This document shows positions 21,480 to 32,900 of a stretch of 64,000 nucleotides of DNA, one piece after another. Source of the stretch: Setomelanomma holmii (lineage: Eukaryota; Ascomycota; Dothideomycetes; Pleosporales; Phaeosphaeriaceae); NCBI GenBank assembly GCA_010015745.1, contig ML978243.1:80883-144882 (forward strand), written 5' to 3'. Position numbers and translations under genes: made by a program. Each line of letters opens with the position of its first letter. The first letter of the stretch is position 1. The notes below the pieces were generated by a model. The model did not search any database. It was given only the letters and a program-made list of their open reading frames with translations, and was not told the origin of the DNA.

Positions 21480-21905
21480 CTCAACAACAAGGCTGAGAGG
21501 ACGCTTGGTGCTCTGGGCTGGACTACAGTCCAAACGTACCAGGCGCGATGGGAATTTGCTTCTGGCGCCATCTGGCGAGATTGGCGTTCTGGCAGTCACT
21601 TCAAGCTTCGAATCCTGCAGGATGAGCGACCTGGTTTTCGCTTGGATGTCTGGAAGCCTATATCAACACAACCCGAGTCGACTGAACAGCCCAGAGGTAG
21701 TGGATTGCGATGGTTCAGGCGGCAGCTTTACTTTCATCATCTACAAGCTATGTATCAAGCCGGTGCTGATGACCTATCGAAACTGAGATTATATGCACAT
21801 GTACGGGATGACTTTCAGTCTGAGCACAGCGCAGCAGAATCGCCAGGCTCTGAAGAGATCACCGGGCCACCAGTCAAACTAGGCGCACGATTGTCCACCA
21901 TCTAA
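21480..21905 (+). CDS. Possible last exon of an unrecognised gene
   Basis: A 141-codon open frame without its own good ATG, opening LNNKAERTLGALGW, with YQARWEFASGAIWRDW and an acidic/polar end, stopping at TAA 21903-21905. Composition looks coding (Trp, Tyr and charged residues spread evenly). Upstream exons could lie at 21000-21470, but I cannot join them convincingly. It may belong to the F-box gene, a separate orphan, or a decayed duplicate. Confidence 0.25.
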   Translation, partial: LNNKAERTLGALGWTTVQTYQARWEFASGAIWRDWRSGSHFKLRILQDERPGFRLDVWKPISTQPESTEQPRGSGLRWFRRQLYFHHLQAMYQAGADDLSKLRLYAHVRDDFQSEHSAAESPGSEEITGPPVKLGARLSTI

Positions 21906-21996
21906 GGATAGCCGGCCGGACTACCGACTGCTTAGAGCTGTGGCGACCAATCTCGAAGCAAATATGGGAGCTGGCCAAGTCAAGACGTAATCCACA

Positions 21997-22628
21997 TCAC
22001 CGCCGGTGGCTCTGTCTCGACAATGTGCCACAGGTATGGCCTTCGACGTCGCCGTGTAAGTCGAGTCTCACCGGGGTGGCACGACGACGACCGAGTGCCA
22101 GAGAACTTACACACTGGTTCAGCATGCGCCACGTTGTTCGTTTGCTTCCGCATTGCACACCATCTGTCGTAATCTTTCCGTTGCTGACGTGTGTCTCGAA
22201 GTCAAGCCATGTCGTGTGGAACCCATCTCCGCTCAAGCGAGGAGGAAGAAGCCATGGTCACGGTTCTTTGATCCAGTCTTCGTTGCCCAATGGCGAAAGT
22301 GCTTGGTTCAAGCTTTCTAAACGTACCGATAACAGCACGTATTGCTTTGCGCTGCTTATCCCTGTTTCGAAGACCGGAGCTATAGCGGTTGAAGCCAGAA
22401 TAAAAGCTCGGCGTTTTCAAAAAATGCAGAACATGGCCGCCTTTATTCGCGGCGAGGCAGTGGAATGCAGCGTGCGTCGAAATTCTCAATGGTCAACTGA
22501 AGGGACTGAACAGTCCCGATGGGCGCACATACCTCATTCAGCGAGATCCCGAGCTCTTCCTTCGAACTCAGAACACTTTCATTCATTACGCTAATGACTT
22601 TGCACTCCGCGTCTTCTTTAACCAACAT
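21997..22628 (-). other. Possible multi-exon minus-strand gene, not resolved
   Basis: Coding-like pieces follow each other on the minus strand: MLVKEDAECKVISVMNESVL from 22628 ending at a GTATGT donor near 22534, a Lys/Arg-rich piece near 22330-22440 with a GTACGT donor, and SGDGFHTTWLDFETHVSNGK near 22150-22235 ending at a GTAAGT donor. No domain is recognised and the joins are uncertain. Confidence 0.2.
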
Positions 22629-22906
22629 TACTTAGGACAATCGTCAATTCGGTTGGTTTGCTCTTACCGGCCACGGCAATTACAAGGAAGGTCTGCATGG
22701 CGTCTCACGCGGCGATCTCGGCAACTTCTGGAGTCACTCGCACGGCTCACATCATGCAGTTCGAGGGTACAAAGGACGCTGGCGGACCGCAGTCTGGTGC
22801 GATATGTGGATCCCGGATTCGAAGTGTCAAGGTGTTGGAGAATGCACGTGTCAGACAAGCGATTAAGGCTTCATGCATCTAATCCGGAATCGGACAGCTT
22901 TGCAGA

Positions 22907-23568
22907 TTACAACTTGCTCTTGTTCTCGCGTCCTATAAAGCCAGCTATTGGCCGGATCTTCACTGCTTCCTGCGCGCTTGATATCGCTTTCTTTCCTGAT
23001 TCAGATTCCTCGAACGCGCCGTATGCATCCCAACTATGTGCCACGTACTCTATTCTTACACCCTTTGTCTCATTATCTTCAACAACTACAACGGCATGTA
23101 GTTTGCTTGCACCCTCGGTGAAGTCGCTAACGCCTGACGATGTACTGTGCACGAGCACGATAGCAGGATTGAACGATACTGTAAGCGGCGATCCGGCTCT
23201 TTTGTTGTGTCTGATGGGGCAGTTGTGGACTTCCGGTGCTCCAGCCAATGCATCTCCAGTCGTGAAAAGCTGGATGAGGTCTTGTACGGGCTGCGTGGCT
23301 AGATGGGCGTCGCTTGCTGCCTGGTTTGCATACCTGGCTTTCATCAGATCACGAGACTTTGCTTGACTTATATAGCTAAAGCATACTCCTCAATCATATA
23401 TATCTCGTTCCCTGCTTTATCATCCACAGGCAGCGCGCAAACATATTGCAAGACCTCAGGCTCGTTGGGCGTTGTGAATGCGATGATCTTTCGGAACGCA
23501 TCAATTGCTTTGTCACGCGACGCGGAGTCTTTGAAGACTAGTCTTGCGGTGGTGAGTATACCGGACAT
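22907..23568 (-). CDS. ABM-like (dimeric alpha+beta barrel) protein
   Basis: Two exons (23387-23568 and 22907-23333) spliced by GTATGC...GCCAG give 202 residues from MSGILTTARLVF. The N-terminal half resembles the antibiotic-biosynthesis monooxygenase fold: a beta strand, a helix RDKAIDAFRKII, PEVLQYVCALP, then IEEYANQAASDAHL reconstructed exactly across the splice, as in ABM proteins (E-Y-A...A-A...H-L). The C-terminal half may be a second, divergent copy of the fold (KLHAVVVVEDNETKGVRIEYVAHS). Such proteins bind or oxidise small aromatic molecules, or only bind them; no substrate can be inferred. Confidence 0.72.
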
Positions 23569-23958
23569 GTTCGAGAGAGGATACAGAGAAGTACTGTGCC
23601 TCTAAGGTAGGCATCATTGAAATTTTGTTCATTGAGGTTCCGTCAACCCCGCTAAAGCGGAAATGGTCGTTCCGAGACTCGGAATAAGATTTCCGCATCC
23701 TGCACAACCGTGTTCATGGTGTTGTACCCTTGTCCACAATGAAGCGCAGCATATAGCGGCATGTCAACGAGTCATTAGCCCCATGTTATGCCTGGCGATG
23801 AAGTTGAGATAAGATCTGCGGTACCTGCAGGAGACGATCACATCTTCACGTGCCATCGCGTATGATGACATCACCACTACTCGCTCTTTCTCCATGACGA
23901 GGACGCGTTTGCTAATTTTCGTGGACACTCACGTCGACAATCGCAACACGCAGTCTTC
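23569..23958. other. Shared upstream region of two divergent genes
   Basis: About 390 bp between the minus-strand ABM-like gene and the plus-strand methyltransferase gene; promoters of both are expected here. No further gene seen. Confidence 0.4.
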
Positions 23959-24934
23959 ATGTCCTTCTCTAGTTTCGCCCATTTCCTTCGCCCAGCTATT
24001 CGTCCCATCTGGCGCACATACTCGTCCGTTGTCAATCGCCAAGTACCATATAATTTCTTCTCCATCTTCGGTATGGCGTCGGCTGCTTCTTTGAGCACCA
24101 GTAATGTTTTCTTCCCAGCAACGTCATACAAGCCTAGCTATGACCACTGGCCCTACGACGAGAGCGACTTCAAGCGCTATGATGAAGAGGATGACACCAC
24201 GTTCTATCGACAGTCGCGACTCGTCACGCACATTGACGATCCATCAATAGCGCGCTTGACAGAGTACTATAGCTCAGTCCTACCAGTCAAGGGCAAGATA
24301 CTGGACATGTGCACGAGCTGGAAGAGCTTCTACCCTCTCGAGGCCAAGCAAGCCGTACAGCGCAAGGATCTTGAGGTGTTTGGCGTTGGGCTGAATGCAG
24401 AAGAAATGAAACTCAACGGCCTCTTTCAAGGCGCAAACCACTGGAGAGTACTGGACCTCAACAAGCCACCTCACGACGTTCGATCTGGTTGGCCCGAGCA
24501 GAACCTGAAGGTTGATGCTGTCACCTGCGTTGTGAGCATCGATTACCTCGTCAAGCCGTTAGAGATCTGTCGCAAGCTGCTAGAAGCGACGAACGAAGGT
24601 GGGACGGTGCACTTGGTCATCAGCAATCGATGCTTCCCAAACAAAGTCGTTAGGAGATGGATGATGCTTAGCGAGAAGGGGAGGCTAGAATTGGTCGGTG
24701 GTGAGTTGAGATTGAAATGCAGTACTTTTGGGCATAAGACTCGAAACTAACAACAGACTAGACTACCTTCACTTTTCAGGCTGGAAAGACGTCGAGATCG
24801 TCGACCTCTGCGCACGCGACGAAAGCGGAATGCGTGTTACAGACGACCATGGCACCGTCCTGATTCGCTCCCCTCATCTGCCCGATCACCTGGACCCTCT
24901 CTGGGTAGTGCGAGGAAGGAAACGTAGCGGCTGA
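23959..24934 (+). CDS. SAM-dependent methyltransferase-like protein
   Basis: Exon 1 is 23959-24700 and exon 2 is 24762-24934, with a GTGAG donor and ACTAG acceptor (the earlier CAACAG would place TAG in frame), giving 304 residues. The first 40 residues are basic, Ser-rich and lack acidic residues (SFAHFLRPAIRPIWRTYSS), a likely mitochondrial presequence, although an internal Met at about residue 39 could give a cytosolic form. The body has a methyltransferase-like order: GKILDMCTSWKSFYP (motif I position), VFGVGLNAEEM, KVDAVTCVVSIDYLVKP (motif IV position), then EGGTVHLVISNR, ending GWKDVEIVDL. The substrate is unknown. Its 3' end faces the pseudokinase gene with only 7 bp between stop codons. 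Confidence 0.8.
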
Positions 24935-24941
24935 TTGTTTC

Positions 24942-26342
24942 TTACTCACAACGACCATACAGGCGTAGGTTGCGACACATGCCATGCGCGCTTTTGCCGC
25001 ATGTGACCTTCCTCGGATACCCGGTCAGCCCCATCCACAAACCTAGTGACTCTAGTGCGATCTTATCTTCAAGGCATTCGAAGCCAAACAAGCTGGAGAT
25101 GCCGGGCCTGGACAGAGTTGCAAAGTCGAAGCCACCCAGTACAACCTCGTCCAATTCGAGGATAGCACTCGGAACATGTCTTTGAGCTCGTGCAAACTCT
25201 TTAAGAGTGATGCGACACGCCTCTGATCCTACTTTCATCCTGAAACTCAGCAAGACATTCCTCGGCTGGATGTATCTGTGGATGATCAAGAAGCTATGCA
25301 GATAACGCATTGCCGCTTCAACCATGCGAAATATATCTGTCGCATATCGTTCCCGTTCCCGGTCGTTTTTCCAGTAACTTGTCGTACTGAATTCAGCGAG
25401 AGTCATGTCGTACCGCCTGTATACAAGCGTCACGACACGTCCATGCTGAGCCACCACGGCGCCATGATATTCCGGTAGATTGGGATGTGGCGGTCGCTTC
25501 GCCAACCTCCTTTGCAAGTTGAATCCGTTCTGGATCGGAAATTCGGGGAACTCCTCCTGCTCCTCGGTGAGTGGGCAATGCCACTTCACCCAGAGCGCAT
25601 CGCTCCTGATGTCGCCTTCGAACCTCTTTGCCGGCCTACTCGGTGCGTCGTTCGGCTGATCAACCTTGGGGAAATATCTCTGCTGCGCACAGAAGGGCAA
25701 AATCATCTCGCCATCAAATCGGAAGTCCTCGGTGATGATACCTGTTGCGGCAACGGCTTTGAAATAATCTAGGGGCCTGCTGGAGACCCCAGTGAACATG
25801 TCGCCTGTTGTGGAGTCGGCGAGGAGGAAGCGGACTGTTGGCACCACATCGGCATCAGGTGTTTGTCGGCTAGACTGGTAGAACTGCACGATGTTGTAGT
25901 GCTGCTTGTTCCAGTGGTCTAGCAGTTTTGGGGTAGACAATGCTGCTGTATTCAGGGTTTTGGGGACAGGCAGACCAGGAGGGGCGCGGGGCCGCGCAGA
26001 GAAGGATGGCGCACACAAAGAAGGTCCAGACGAAGATGAAGAGGATGAGCTGTCACTGGAGATGTTGGAGTTTTGTGGCCTGCGAGGAGGAGGAGGAGGA
26101 GTGATTCTGAGATTGGTCGTGACGAAGAATGCATGGCCTTGTTGGACGCAGTATTGCCGCGTCACGTAGGAACGGTGAAGCTGGCGAAGCCCTTCAGGAT
26201 CATCGATCCCGATAGTGCGACAGACGTTGTTAACGCCGAGCCATAGGATTTCGAGAGGATGTATGCGGTGCCGGCGACAAATGGCTTCGAGGTCTAGCTC
26301 CTGGGGTTCGAGACCGCCTTGAACATTGCTTACAGGCGGCAT
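24942..26342 (-). CDS. Protein kinase-like protein lacking catalytic residues (pseudokinase)
   Basis: A single exon from ATG 26342, 466 residues. Residues 1-130 hold a conserved-looking N-terminus (EAICRRHRIHPLEILWLGVNN) and a Pro-, then Ser-rich linker. From about residue 270 kinase-fold features appear: HGRVVTLVYRRYDMTLAEF, a helix leading to MRYLHSFLIIHRYIQPRNVLLS (the catalytic loop, with Tyr in place of the HRD aspartate and Gln for Lys), and LGGFDFATLS at the DFG position. The essential aspartate is missing, so phosphotransfer is unlikely. Pseudokinases of this kind are common in plant-associated and saprobic ascomycetes, role mostly unknown. No frameshift is seen, suggesting it is maintained. 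Confidence 0.72.
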   Translation of the reverse strand: MPPVSNVQGGLEPQELDLEAICRRHRIHPLEILWLGVNNVCRTIGIDDPEGLRQLHRSYVTRQYCVQQGHAFFVTTNLRITPPPPPRRPQNSNISSDSSSSSSSSGPSLCAPSFSARPRAPPGLPVPKTLNTAALSTPKLLDHWNKQHYNIVQFYQSSRQTPDADVVPTVRFLLADSTTGDMFTGVSSRPLDYFKAVAATGIITEDFRFDGEMILPFCAQQRYFPKVDQPNDAPSRPAKRFEGDIRSDALWVKWHCPLTEEQEEFPEFPIQNGFNLQRRLAKRPPHPNLPEYHGAVVAQHGRVVTLVYRRYDMTLAEFSTTSYWKNDRERERYATDIFRMVEAAMRYLHSFLIIHRYIQPRNVLLSFRMKVGSEACRITLKEFARAQRHVPSAILELDEVVLGGFDFATLSRPGISSLFGFECLEDKIALESLGLWMGLTGYPRKVTCGKSAHGMCRNLRLYGRCE

Positions 26343-27256
26343 GTTGGTTTGAGTGAAGCTGAAGATGGCAAGAAGAGAAAACAGGTCAGAGAACAGCGTG
26401 TATATAATTCAAATGGAGAATTCGCGGTGTATCTGAACCACGGTTGCCCTCCCTCTAGTACCCTGCGCGTATCCGAATGTATGGTAACAGAGACTAAATA
26501 GTCCCCCACAGCACGTTTGTAAGCGCAGCACAGCACGCTGGAAACCATTTACGAAGAAAGCTTGCGTATAGCTTCAGGCTCTTGCACTACGCACGAAGGC
26601 TTATGAAATTTCTTGTTAAGCTGTTGTAGTAGCCTTCCGAGGGTTGTATTTTCCATTCAGCTCATGGTATTTCCGATGAATTGCACGATACGGTGCTAGA
26701 GACGAGCGTCCACGTACTTGGAAACGACTGACCACCAGCATGTTGAGCAATTTACGTCTTGCTGGATCGAACTGCAAATTATTTTCTTTGGAGCGGTATT
26801 GTGCGGATGTTCTCGTAAATCTGAGCGCCGAAGCTGATGTGCGCATTTATGGGTTTCTGGCTATTAGGGGATCAGGGTCTTGGGATCCAAAGGAAGTGAA
26901 TTCAACGTACGCTGAGCCTCAACATGGTACGTACCGACATCTAGGATTCTATGGTGTTAGTCAGCATAGTCAAATAGCGACAGCGGCCGAGTTTTCAAAT
27001 CCAGTACACGTGGCTTAAGCCTGCTGCGAAATTGTTCTTTTGTGAGGTGGGGTGGCTATTACGTGTTATCAAGGAGACTGGATGGATTCAAACACGCTCC
27101 GTGCATCAGACCATATAGTTTTGACAGCAATGTGAAGGACATGATTCTATACCCCAATACCTCATGTCTTCGAACGTGTCTATGCTAAAAGTACTCCTCT
27201 GCTTCTACAAATCCCAAAGAAATAGCAAAGTCTCCCTTCGCCCACCCGCCCACACT
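26343..27256. other. Intergenic, no gene seen
   Basis: About 900 bp upstream of the pseudokinase and downstream of LDH. Short frames at 26616-26846 (minus) and 26740-27018 (plus) show no domain. Confidence 0.4.
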
Positions 27257-28177
27257 CTACCCACTCTCCTCAACCATCTCCTTCAACGCCTTGGCACTCT
27301 TCTCCAAACTCTTCTTCTCTTCACTGTTCAGCGGCACATCCACCGTCCTCAGCACACCTTTGCGCCCCAACACAGCGGGCTTACTCAAACAGACGCCCAA
27401 TCCTTCCTGCCAATGACTCACGGCTCTGACAATCTTCTCGTCGCCCAGGACGCTCTTGCAAATACTCGCGGCCACCGCACCGATACCGTAATTCGTGACG
27501 CCCTTGTTCTCAATGATGCTTGTGGCTTTGTTCTTGACGTCTTCGGCAATACCACTTGTATCGAGGTTCGAGATGACATTGGATAAAGAGATGCCTCCGA
27601 TCGTCGCGCACGACCAAGCGACGAATTGCGACTCGCCGTGTTCACCAAGGACATAGGCGTCGATACTACTCGGTGCTACGTCTGCTTTCTGCGCTAGAAT
27701 GCCTCTCAAGCGCGCAGAGTCGAGGAACGTGCCGGACCCGATGACCTGTGTGTGCGGTAGGTCTGTGAACTTTTGTGCAAAGTACGTCAATGCATCCACG
27801 GGATTGGCGACGAGTAAAAGGACAGCGTCCTTGCGGAAAGGTTTCATATCCTTGAGTGCGGACTCGAGGATCGATTTGTTGCGCCCGATGAGGTCGGCGC
27901 GCGACTCGCCTTCTTTTTGCTTCGCTCCGGCTGTCATGACGATGATGTCGCTTTGGCCGGCTTCCTTGTGTGTTCCGGATCGGACGCGTGTGCTGGTGTT
28001 GCCGTGGAAAGTTGCGTCGGAGAGATCCTGGATTTGTGCGTCGCGGACTTCTTCTTTGGGATCGATCACCAGGATGTCGGCTGCGACTTGATTGAGGATG
28101 AGCGAGTAGGCGATTGTGGCGCCCACGTCGCCAGCGCCGACAATGGCGATTTGGGAGGTGAGTTTGGGATTAGACAT
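27257..28177 (-). CDS. L-lactate dehydrogenase
   Basis: Interconverts pyruvate and L-lactate with NAD(H) in the cytosol. Intronless, 306 residues from MSNPKLTSQ. The Rossmann motif AIVGAGDVGATIAYSL is at residues 10-25. The substrate loop TAGAKQKEGESRADL has Gln, as in lactate rather than malate enzymes, with the mobile-loop Arg. GSGTFLDSARLR contains the substrate-binding Arg, and YVLGEHGESQ the catalytic His. Length is standard for the family. There is no presequence and no C-terminal peroxisomal signal. True L-LDH is patchily distributed in ascomycetes, so the lack of introns and the bacterial-like motifs make an old transfer worth testing; GC and codon use do not stand out by eye. Confidence 0.93.
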   Translation of the reverse strand: MSNPKLTSQIAIVGAGDVGATIAYSLILNQVAADILVIDPKEEVRDAQIQDLSDATFHGNTSTRVRSGTHKEAGQSDIIVMTAGAKQKEGESRADLIGRNKSILESALKDMKPFRKDAVLLLVANPVDALTYFAQKFTDLPHTQVIGSGTFLDSARLRGILAQKADVAPSSIDAYVLGEHGESQFVAWSCATIGGISLSNVISNLDTSGIAEDVKNKATSIIENKGVTNYGIGAVAASICKSVLGDEKIVRAVSHWQEGLGVCLSKPAVLGRKGVLRTVDVPLNSEEKKSLEKSAKALKEMVEESG

Positions 28178-28658
28178 GATGATGTTGTGGAAGTGTTCAA
28201 TCTGGCGGATGATGAAATGATTGGTCGGTGGATTCTGAATATAGAACGTCAGTGGTGGAAGGTTTCGGCACTGCGTAGAGGAATGAAGTTTATAGCTCTA
28301 TATTCTTTTCCTTCAAACAATTGAAGACGTCATCATGATGCCGCTAGTGCAGAGGTAGTCGAAAAACCGTGCAACAATTGCTTGTCAGGTGGAGTGTCGA
28401 TAAACGTAAAGGATTTGCATATTCGTGTTCTCCTAGGCCACAGGCTCTTTGGGTATCATAAACATCATACTGCCCACTCCTTCAGCTCCGTGTCCATCAT
28501 AACTGCTCGAGCATACAGGCTGGGCTGACTACACGTCGACGTCTAGTAGGCTTCCTCGAATGCAGGTCCAGCTCTTCATATATGCGCTATTCAACCCCCA
28601 GTACGTTGTATGGCAAGTATACAACAACCGAATCAAAAACACCAAATCCAAGTACAGC
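28178..28658. other. Intergenic: LDH promoter and 3' flank of the RING gene
   Basis: About 480 bp; no coding frame supported. Confidence 0.4.
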
Positions 28659-29664
28659 TCACTGTACCTTTGGTGCTACGGCGGAGAGAACAGTCACCTT
28701 CTTCCTCGGCTGCGTCGATAGGCCATTCTTCAACAGCAAGGGTATTATGTCGTTTCCTTTGGTGCGGTTGATGAATTTGCGGCAGATCGGGCATTGTGAT
28801 TTCTTGACTTCACCGGGTCCTGCACGGTTCTCGCCAGCGATGAGGGCTTCCATCAGACACGTATGGCAGAAGAGATGTCCTAGAACATGTGAGCACGTGC
28901 AGGGTTATGTCCAAGAGAGACAACGCACCACAGGCAGTAGCTGTGAGATCAGTCGGCGTGTCCATGCAGATGACGCAGGTGAAGGTATTGAACGTGGTTG
29001 GCTGCTCCTCGACCTTCGTCTGAGCCTTGACCGCATCCTCTCGCTGCTTCTGTAGAACTTCCTGCACTGGAGCCTTGTCGTCGGTCAAGTCAACCTCTTC
29101 CACCTTCATCGGCTCCGGACTTTCCCGCTTTGCTGCCGTGCCATTGGCCTGCTTGTGCCGTTTGGCTGAAGGTCCTGGCGTGGGCGACTCCCGCTTTCTC
29201 CGCTGTGAAGGCGAGTCTGGCGTTGCCGTCAGGTCTACATAACCGTTTGGCAGCCGCGCAGGTCGCTGTGAGGCTTGTGGGCGTGAGCGAGTATTGGGCG
29301 ACATGTCGTCTGGGATAGTGTATATGTGACGGGTGGGCTGAGGTGGGAAGCGAGGTGTGGGCTGGTAACCGAAAGGCGAGAAGCGGTTGTGGTCGAGGCC
29401 GGCGGGGTTCAGAATATTGTCGAGGAAGTTGGGCGGTGGCGGCGAGGGTGAGGCACGGTCGGGGTTGAGGAAGTCGGCTACAAAGAAAGACGTCGGTGGA
29501 GCTCGGTTGTAAAGGTTGTCGTAAGCGGAAAAGAGGTCGTCGAAGGCGGTGGAGTCAAACTCATCCAGCCGCGGTGGTCGCTCTGAGGCGTCTGGTGCGA
29601 AGTCGAAGCCAGGAGTGCTGTGGCCGGTGACGTCATGGGTGTGGAGATAGTCCTGCTCCGACAT
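28659..29664 (-). CDS. SLX8: RING-finger protein, Slx8/RNF4-like SUMO-targeted ubiquitin ligase
   Basis: Two exons (28929-29664, 28659-28879), the splice falling inside the RING, give 318 residues. Residues 1-230 are disordered and Pro/Ser-rich, with two VDLT segments (NGYVDLTATPDS and VEEVDLTDDKA) of the SUMO-interacting type, and basic SQRRKRE and AKRHKQA patches that could be nuclear signals. The C3HC4 RING is FTCVICMDTPTDLTATACGH, then LFCHTC and SQCPICR. This order (SIMs, then a C-terminal RING) matches STUbLs, which ubiquitinate SUMOylated proteins during DNA repair in the nucleus. The gene symbol is by architecture, so other nuclear RING ligases remain possible. Divergent from MIP1 with a 334-bp spacer. 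Confidence 0.8.
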
Positions 29665-29998
29665 GGTTGCTAGCGAAGACGAGAGGCAGCAAGCACATCA
29701 GGGAGGCAAGAAGCAAGCCCCCACCAGCTGCATCACCAAAAGACACAGTGAAGTCGGCCTGTGTTGCAGTGCAGGGATCGCCATGGGAGGACGTGCGACA
29801 GCCATGCCATGCACCTGAGCGGCTGCGGTTGCGGCGCCGGCTGCAGCTCACAAACGCCATGAGCGCGGGACGCCAAGAGTGCGGTGGAATTTGGGTTAGC
29901 CTGCGTTCCATGACGACAGTTCGTGATCAAATATCAACAACGCTGCGCTTCAACAAACTCCAGACGGGATGCAGTGACGCGCCAAGGTTGATGCGATC
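29665..29998. promoter_or_regulatory. Divergent promoter region, RING gene / MIP1
   Basis: 334 bp separate the two start codons, so regulatory sequence for both genes must lie here. I see no unambiguous TATA box. Confidence 0.5.
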
Positions 29999-32900
29999 AT
30001 GCGATGCAGCTCCTGTCGGACGTTTGCCGCAAATGTAACCCACCGCTCACGGTCTGTCGCGCCACAGGCCTCCCTTCACAGCGCATCGCGACGATGTCTC
30101 GCCACAGTACACTCACCGAATGCAGCAGCAGGTAGCGAGGAGGGCAAGAGGAGCCTGCATGGTACGCGACACCAAATCTGCGGTATTTAGGTGTATCTGC
30201 TAACCTGATGCAGTACCCTCAGAAGCCCGCTTCAATCAGATCGGCGTGCAGCAGCTCTCCAGCCATGTCCACTCGCAAGTCTTCCCAGGCGCAAGCACAT
30301 CGCCTCCACCAGAACTCGTCGCTCTTTCGCAGGACCACCTCACCCGCCATGAGCTGCTCGGGAAGAACCAAGACTCGACCCCGCCCGTGGGCTTCGACCT
30401 GCCCAGACTGCAGGGCGCCACACTGGACGAGCATTTCTACAAGCTTGGCATGGATGCAGCAGAGCCTTACCTGAGTATGGCGAAGAAGTTGGCCTGGGCA
30501 AATCCCCCGCCGAAGCCTCGAAAGTGGATACGGCGGAGTGGATGGACTAAGTACAACAGCGACGGCACGACGGAAGCAGTGGATGCGCCGGACGAGTCGA
30601 TGCTCATCTTTGATACCGAGGTCATGTGGAGAGAGACATCGTTCGCGTGTATGGCATGCGCAGTGAGTCCAACAGCCTGGTATGGCTGGATATCCCCGTG
30701 GCTGCTGGGAGAGTCGACTTTAGACCGCCACCTCATACCTCTTGGGGACATATCGAAGCCCCGCGTAATCGTTGGTCACAATGTGGGATACGACAGGGCA
30801 CGAATAGCGGAGGAATACAACATTGCGCAATCGAAGAATTGCTTTGTGGACACCATGTCACTCCATGTGGCGACAAACGGCATGTGCTCCAGACAACGGC
30901 CTTCGTGGATGAAGCACAAAAAGAGCCGGGAGCTGAGAGACAAGATGGCCACTTCTGAAGACAATGCTGAGCTGTCACACCTCCTCAACTCTGGCGCTAT
31001 ACCTGACGAAGAGGAGGAGCTGTGGATTGGGAGAAGCGCCGTGAACTCCTTGCGCGAGGTGGCCAAGTTTCACTGCAACATCACAATCGACAAGGCGCGG
31101 CGAGAGTACTTTGGCGAGCTGGACAGAGCTGGCATTCGAGAAAGGCTGGACGAGCTGTTGGACTACTGTGCCGCAGACGTTGAGATCACCCATCGCGTGT
31201 ACCAGAAAGTCTTTCCCCTGTTCGTTGAGACTTGCCCACATCCTGTGAGCTTTGCGGCGCTTCGTTTCCTGGCTGCTGAGATACTCCCAGTCAACGAGAC
31301 ATGGGATGCTTACATCAATAACGCCGAAGCTACGTATCATCATCTCGACGATGCTGTTAAAGAACGACTTGTGGCGCTCACAGAGAAGGCGCTCGAAGTC
31401 AAGGATCAGCCTGGGGTTTACAACAACGACCCTTGGTTGAGTCAGCTAGATTGGTCAGGACAGGAGGTCAAGATGGTCAAGGGGAAGAAGAAGAACGACC
31501 CACCACGGCCAGCAGCACGCCAGAAGAAACCGGGCATGCCCAAATGGTACAAGGACCTCTTCACTAAAAGTGATGGTCCGATGAACCTCACAGTAAGAAC
31601 ACGAATTTCGCCGATACTGCTGAGGCTCGCATGGAACGGATACCCTCTAGTCTGGTCCGACGTGCATGGCTGGACCCATCAAGTACCCATTGACGAGGTT
31701 TTCGCGTACAACGAGAAAGGCATGAAAGAGCTGGATATGTCTGAAGAGGAAAATCTCCAGCTACGAGACGCCACAGAATACGTATACTACAAGATACCAC
31801 ACAAAGACGGCCCGCAAGCAAGATGTGCAAATCCGCTTGCAAGAGGCTACCTGCAGTACTTCGAGAAGGGAAAGCTGACTTCAGAGTACGCGTATGCCAA
31901 GGAGGCTTTGGAGATGAACGCATCTTGCGCGTATTGGATCAGCGCAAGAGACAGGATCATGTCACAGATGGTGGTATACAACAACGAGATTACGGATGCG
32001 CCAGACCTGGCATCAGCTTCCTCCCGTAGAGGCCGTGGCAAGAAGGTTGGGTTTATCCTCCCGCAAGTCATACCCATGGGTACCATCACCAGGAGAAGTG
32101 TCGAAAATACCTGGCTTACAGCAAGTAATGCCAAGAAGAATCGTGTCGGCTCAGAGCTGAAGTCGATGGTTCGTGCACCAAAAGGCTACTGCTTCGTTGG
32201 TGCTGATGTTGACTCCCAAGAGCTGTGGATTGCTAGTCTGGTTGGCGACGCGACATTCAAGCTTCACGGTGGCAACGCTATTGGCTTCATGACACTGGAA
32301 GGTACGAAAGCTGCAGGCACAGATCTGCATTCGCGGACAGCTGGCATTCTGGGTATCTCCAGGAACGACGCCAAAGTATTCAATTACGGGCGCATCTATG
32401 GGGCCGGGCTGAAGTTTGCCTCAACACTCTTGCGCCAGTTCAATCCGAGCTTAACTGACTCCGAAACGACGAAAACCGCCAATGACCTGTACCAGAACAC
32501 CAAAGGCAAGAAGGCTACCAGGAAACAGTTGCACGACCGCGCGTTCTGGCGAGGCGGCACCGAGTCCTTCGTCTTCAACAAGCTTGAAGACTTTGCAGAA
32601 CAGGAACGACCACGAACGCCAGTGCTAGGTGCCGCCATCACTGAAGCATTACAGCGCCGGTATCTGTCCAAGGGAGGCTTCATGACGTCGCGCATCAACT
32701 GGGCCATTCAGTCATCGGGAGTTGACTACCTCCATCTGCTCATCGTGTCTATGGATTACCTTACGCGACGGTTCAACCTTGACGTCCGATTAGCAATCAC
32801 TGTGCATGACGAGATCCGATACTTGGTCAAGGAGGAAGACAAGTATCGAGCTGCAATGGCATTGCAGGTGGCTAATGTCTGGACGCGCGCCATGTTCTCG

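Noticed and set aside
27699..28324. Open frames antisense to LDH
   Set aside because: Shadows of a high-GC3 coding exon; no start context or domain.
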